Part shown: positions 62,622-64,000 of the stretch, in pieces | How the letters are laid out: every line of letters starts with the position of its first letter | How positions within the stretch are numbered: position 1 is the first letter of the stretch | Assembly: GCA_947452785.1 (NCBI GenBank) | Contig: CANGDZ010000004.1 | Span: forward strand, 33,312-97,311 | Origin: Comamonadaceae bacterium | Lineage (GTDB): Bacteria > Pseudomonadota > Gammaproteobacteria > Burkholderiales > Burkholderiaceae_C | Reading direction: 5' to 3' | DNA length: 64,000 bases | Notes under the pieces: model-generated | What the model was told of the DNA's origin: nothing | Seen by the model: the letters and a program-made list of their open reading frames with translations, nothing else | Database searches by the model: none | Translations under genes and position numbers: made by a program

Positions 62622-64000
62622 ATGCCCAAAGTAGAGTTTTTATCGGCTCTTGCCTATGCCCGTAACGCGACTCAATGGGCGGGTTTGCGCTATTCGCGTG
62701 AAATCACGCAGTCGAGGGAGGTGCGTAACGACGCACCTGACAAGAACGCCACTAGCCTTGATGAAGGCGTCATGTGCGAGGTGCTGATGGATGGGCATTT
62801 TGGCTATGCGGCCACGGCCGATCTCAGCAGTGCTGGCCTGAAGCGAACTTTTGACATGGCGATTGCGGCCACCCGTGCCACCAGTCCGTACAAAGTGCAT
62901 GCCTTTGATGATAGCCACCGTGCAGGCGTGCAGGGTACCTACGAAAGCCCGACGCAAACCAAGTTAGCAGCAACGCCGTTGGCACTCATCACCGAATGCT
63001 TGTTAGCGACTTCTAAGGCCATGGCGATTGACGCCAAGATCGTTAACCGCGCTGCAAGGGCCATGGTGATTCAGACGCAGATCGACTATTTGACAACCAG
63101 CCGCACGCACACCAGACAAAGTTTTGATATCGTGGACATCGGCCTTGTGGCGACTGCTGCCCTAGGCCTTCAATCCCAAAGCAGAAGCTGGAGCATGAGC
63201 GGCCAGCATGGCGGCGAGGTGTTTGTCCCGGCCATCTTTGCCCAGCATGGTTTGCGTGTGGCGAACGAGGCTTTGGAGCTTTTGGCCGCACCGAACTGCC
63301 CGTCCGGGCGAATGGACCTGATTCTGATGCCCGACCAGATGATGCTGCAAATCCACGAATCAGTTGGGCATCCGCTGGAGTTGGATCGGATTTTGGGTGA
63401 TGAGCGCAACTATGCGGGTTGGAGCTTTGTGCAACCTGCCGACTTTGGCGGCCTGCGCTATGGATCGCCGTTGATGAATATCAGCTTCGACCCCACTAAA
63501 CAAAACGCCATGGCCAGTTACGCTTTTGACGATGGCGGCAACCCAGCGAGGCGTGAGTTCCTGATCAAAGATGGAATTCTGAAGCGCGGTTTGGGATCGG
63601 TTGAATCCCAAGAACGCTCCGGCCTTCCTGGTGTGGCTAACTTTCGCTCTGCTTCATGGAATCGGGCACCCATTGACCGCATGGCCAATGTGAATTTGGA
63701 GCCCGGCACGTCAAGACTGGAGGACATGATTGCTTCTGTAGATGATGGCATCTTGATGTCCAGTAATCGGTCATGGTCGATTGACGACTACCGTAACAAA
63801 TTTCAGTTTGGCTGCGAGCATGGCCGGCTGATCAAGAACGGCAAATTGGCGGGCGTGGTGCGCAATCCTAATTACCGGGGTGTGACGGTGGATTTTTGGA
63901 ACCGCCTGAGTGCAGTAGGTCAGAGCGATTCAACGTATGGCACGCCCTATTGTGGCAAGGGCGAGCCCAGCCAGGTGATCAGGGTAGGGCACTCGTCGCC
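62622..64000 (+). CDS. tldD: TldD/PmbA family metalloprotease (3' end outside window)
   Basis: About 460 codons are present; the gene runs off the right edge. The zinc motif HESVGH (His245, Glu246, His250) lies in MMLQIHESVGHPLELDRIL, the TldD signature. GSVESQERSGLPGVANFR follows. TldD works with a TldE partner to cut leader peptides or unfolded peptides in the cytoplasm; the partner would be expected downstream. The N-terminal part differs from standard TldD, so it may be a specialised paralogue. Confidence 0.85.
   Translation, partial: MPKVEFLSALAYARNATQWAGLRYSREITQSREVRNDAPDKNATSLDEGVMCEVLMDGHFGYAATADLSSAGLKRTFDMAIAATRATSPYKVHAFDDSHRAGVQGTYESPTQTKLAATPLALITECLLATSKAMAIDAKIVNRAARAMVIQTQIDYLTTSRTHTRQSFDIVDIGLVATAALGLQSQSRSWSMSGQHGGEVFVPAIFAQHGLRVANEALELLAAPNCPSGRMDLILMPDQMMLQIHESVGHPLELDRILGDERNYAGWSFVQPADFGGLRYGSPLMNISFDPTKQNAMASYAFDDGGNPARREFLIKDGILKRGLGSVESQERSGLPGVANFRSASWNRAPIDRMANVNLEPGTSRLEDMIASVDDGILMSSNRSWSIDDYRNKFQFGCEHGRLIKNGKLAGVVRNPNYRGVTVDFWNRLSAVGQSDSTYGTPYCGKGEPSQVIRVGHSS

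Noticed and set aside
1..64000. CRISPR array, prophage or complete insertion sequence
   Set aside because: No regularly spaced repeats, phage structural genes or transposase genes were recognised; the only mobile-element trace is the group II intron remnant.

Overview
The window reads as a chromosome segment of a betaproteobacterium of the order Burkholderiales, most likely Comamonadaceae (a freshwater Limnohabitans/Rhodoferax-like organism). This is inferred from the gene style: seven Bug-type solute receptors of tripartite tricarboxylate transporters (TTT), a DUF3460-scpA-panB-panC block, folE next to a BLUF gene, and a complete Sox thiosulfate-oxidation cluster. Coding density is high and no rRNA, CRISPR array, integrase or intact insertion sequence was seen. 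There is one tRNA gene, tRNA-Arg(CCU).

Layout. 1-8.3 kb: a TonB-dependent receptor running off the left edge, a methyltransferase, nudB, an EEP phosphodiesterase with clsB, folE-BLUF, a DUF429 protein and two small unknown envelope genes. 8.4-14.6 kb: a minus-strand operon Bug-Bug-sulfatase-SulP, divergent from a marR gene (with a perfect 8-3-8 palindrome between them) and a secreted nuclease. 14.9-15.6 kb: a vapBC toxin-antitoxin module. 15.7-29.4 kb: a catabolic island headed by a divergent lysR: Bug, Bug, aldehyde dehydrogenase, sulfatase, secreted helical protein, TPP enzyme, signal-less Bug, Bug, tctB, tctA, 2-oxo-alkenoate hydratase. The left end of the island carries a 60-base direct copy (55/60 identical) of the 3' part of moeB, and intact moeB sits at its right end, so the island looks like an insertion or duplication beside moeB. 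29.3-44.9 kb: mostly housekeeping genes (moeB, ctpA, gpmA, rhodanese, grxC, secB, gpsA, panBC, scpA, metG, apbC) with a brnTA toxin-antitoxin module, a second SulP transporter, a DUF1275 protein and an SRAP protein without its catalytic Cys2. 45.0-57.3 kb: the sulfur-oxidation cluster: ArsR regulator, flavocytochrome c sulfide dehydrogenase, a group II intron remnant, a YeeE/SoxT transporter, soxW, cytochrome c, soxCDYZAX, a terminator, soxB and soxH. 57.4-64 kb: MATE exporter, zinc alcohol dehydrogenase, tRNA-Arg, DUF1330, class II aldolase, another Bug, and tldD running off the right edge.

How it fits together. Sulfur is the recurring theme: two cytoplasmic formylglycine-type sulfatases, each beside Bug receptors; two SulP anion transporters, one in a sulfatase operon; and a full Sox system that oxidises reduced sulfur to sulfate. 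A reasonable inference is a heterotroph that takes up organic acids, possibly sulfated or phosphonate esters, through TTT systems, and gains extra energy from thiosulfate and sulfide. The substrate of the 16.9-29.2 kb pathway cannot be named from sequence alone and is the best candidate for an undescribed system here.
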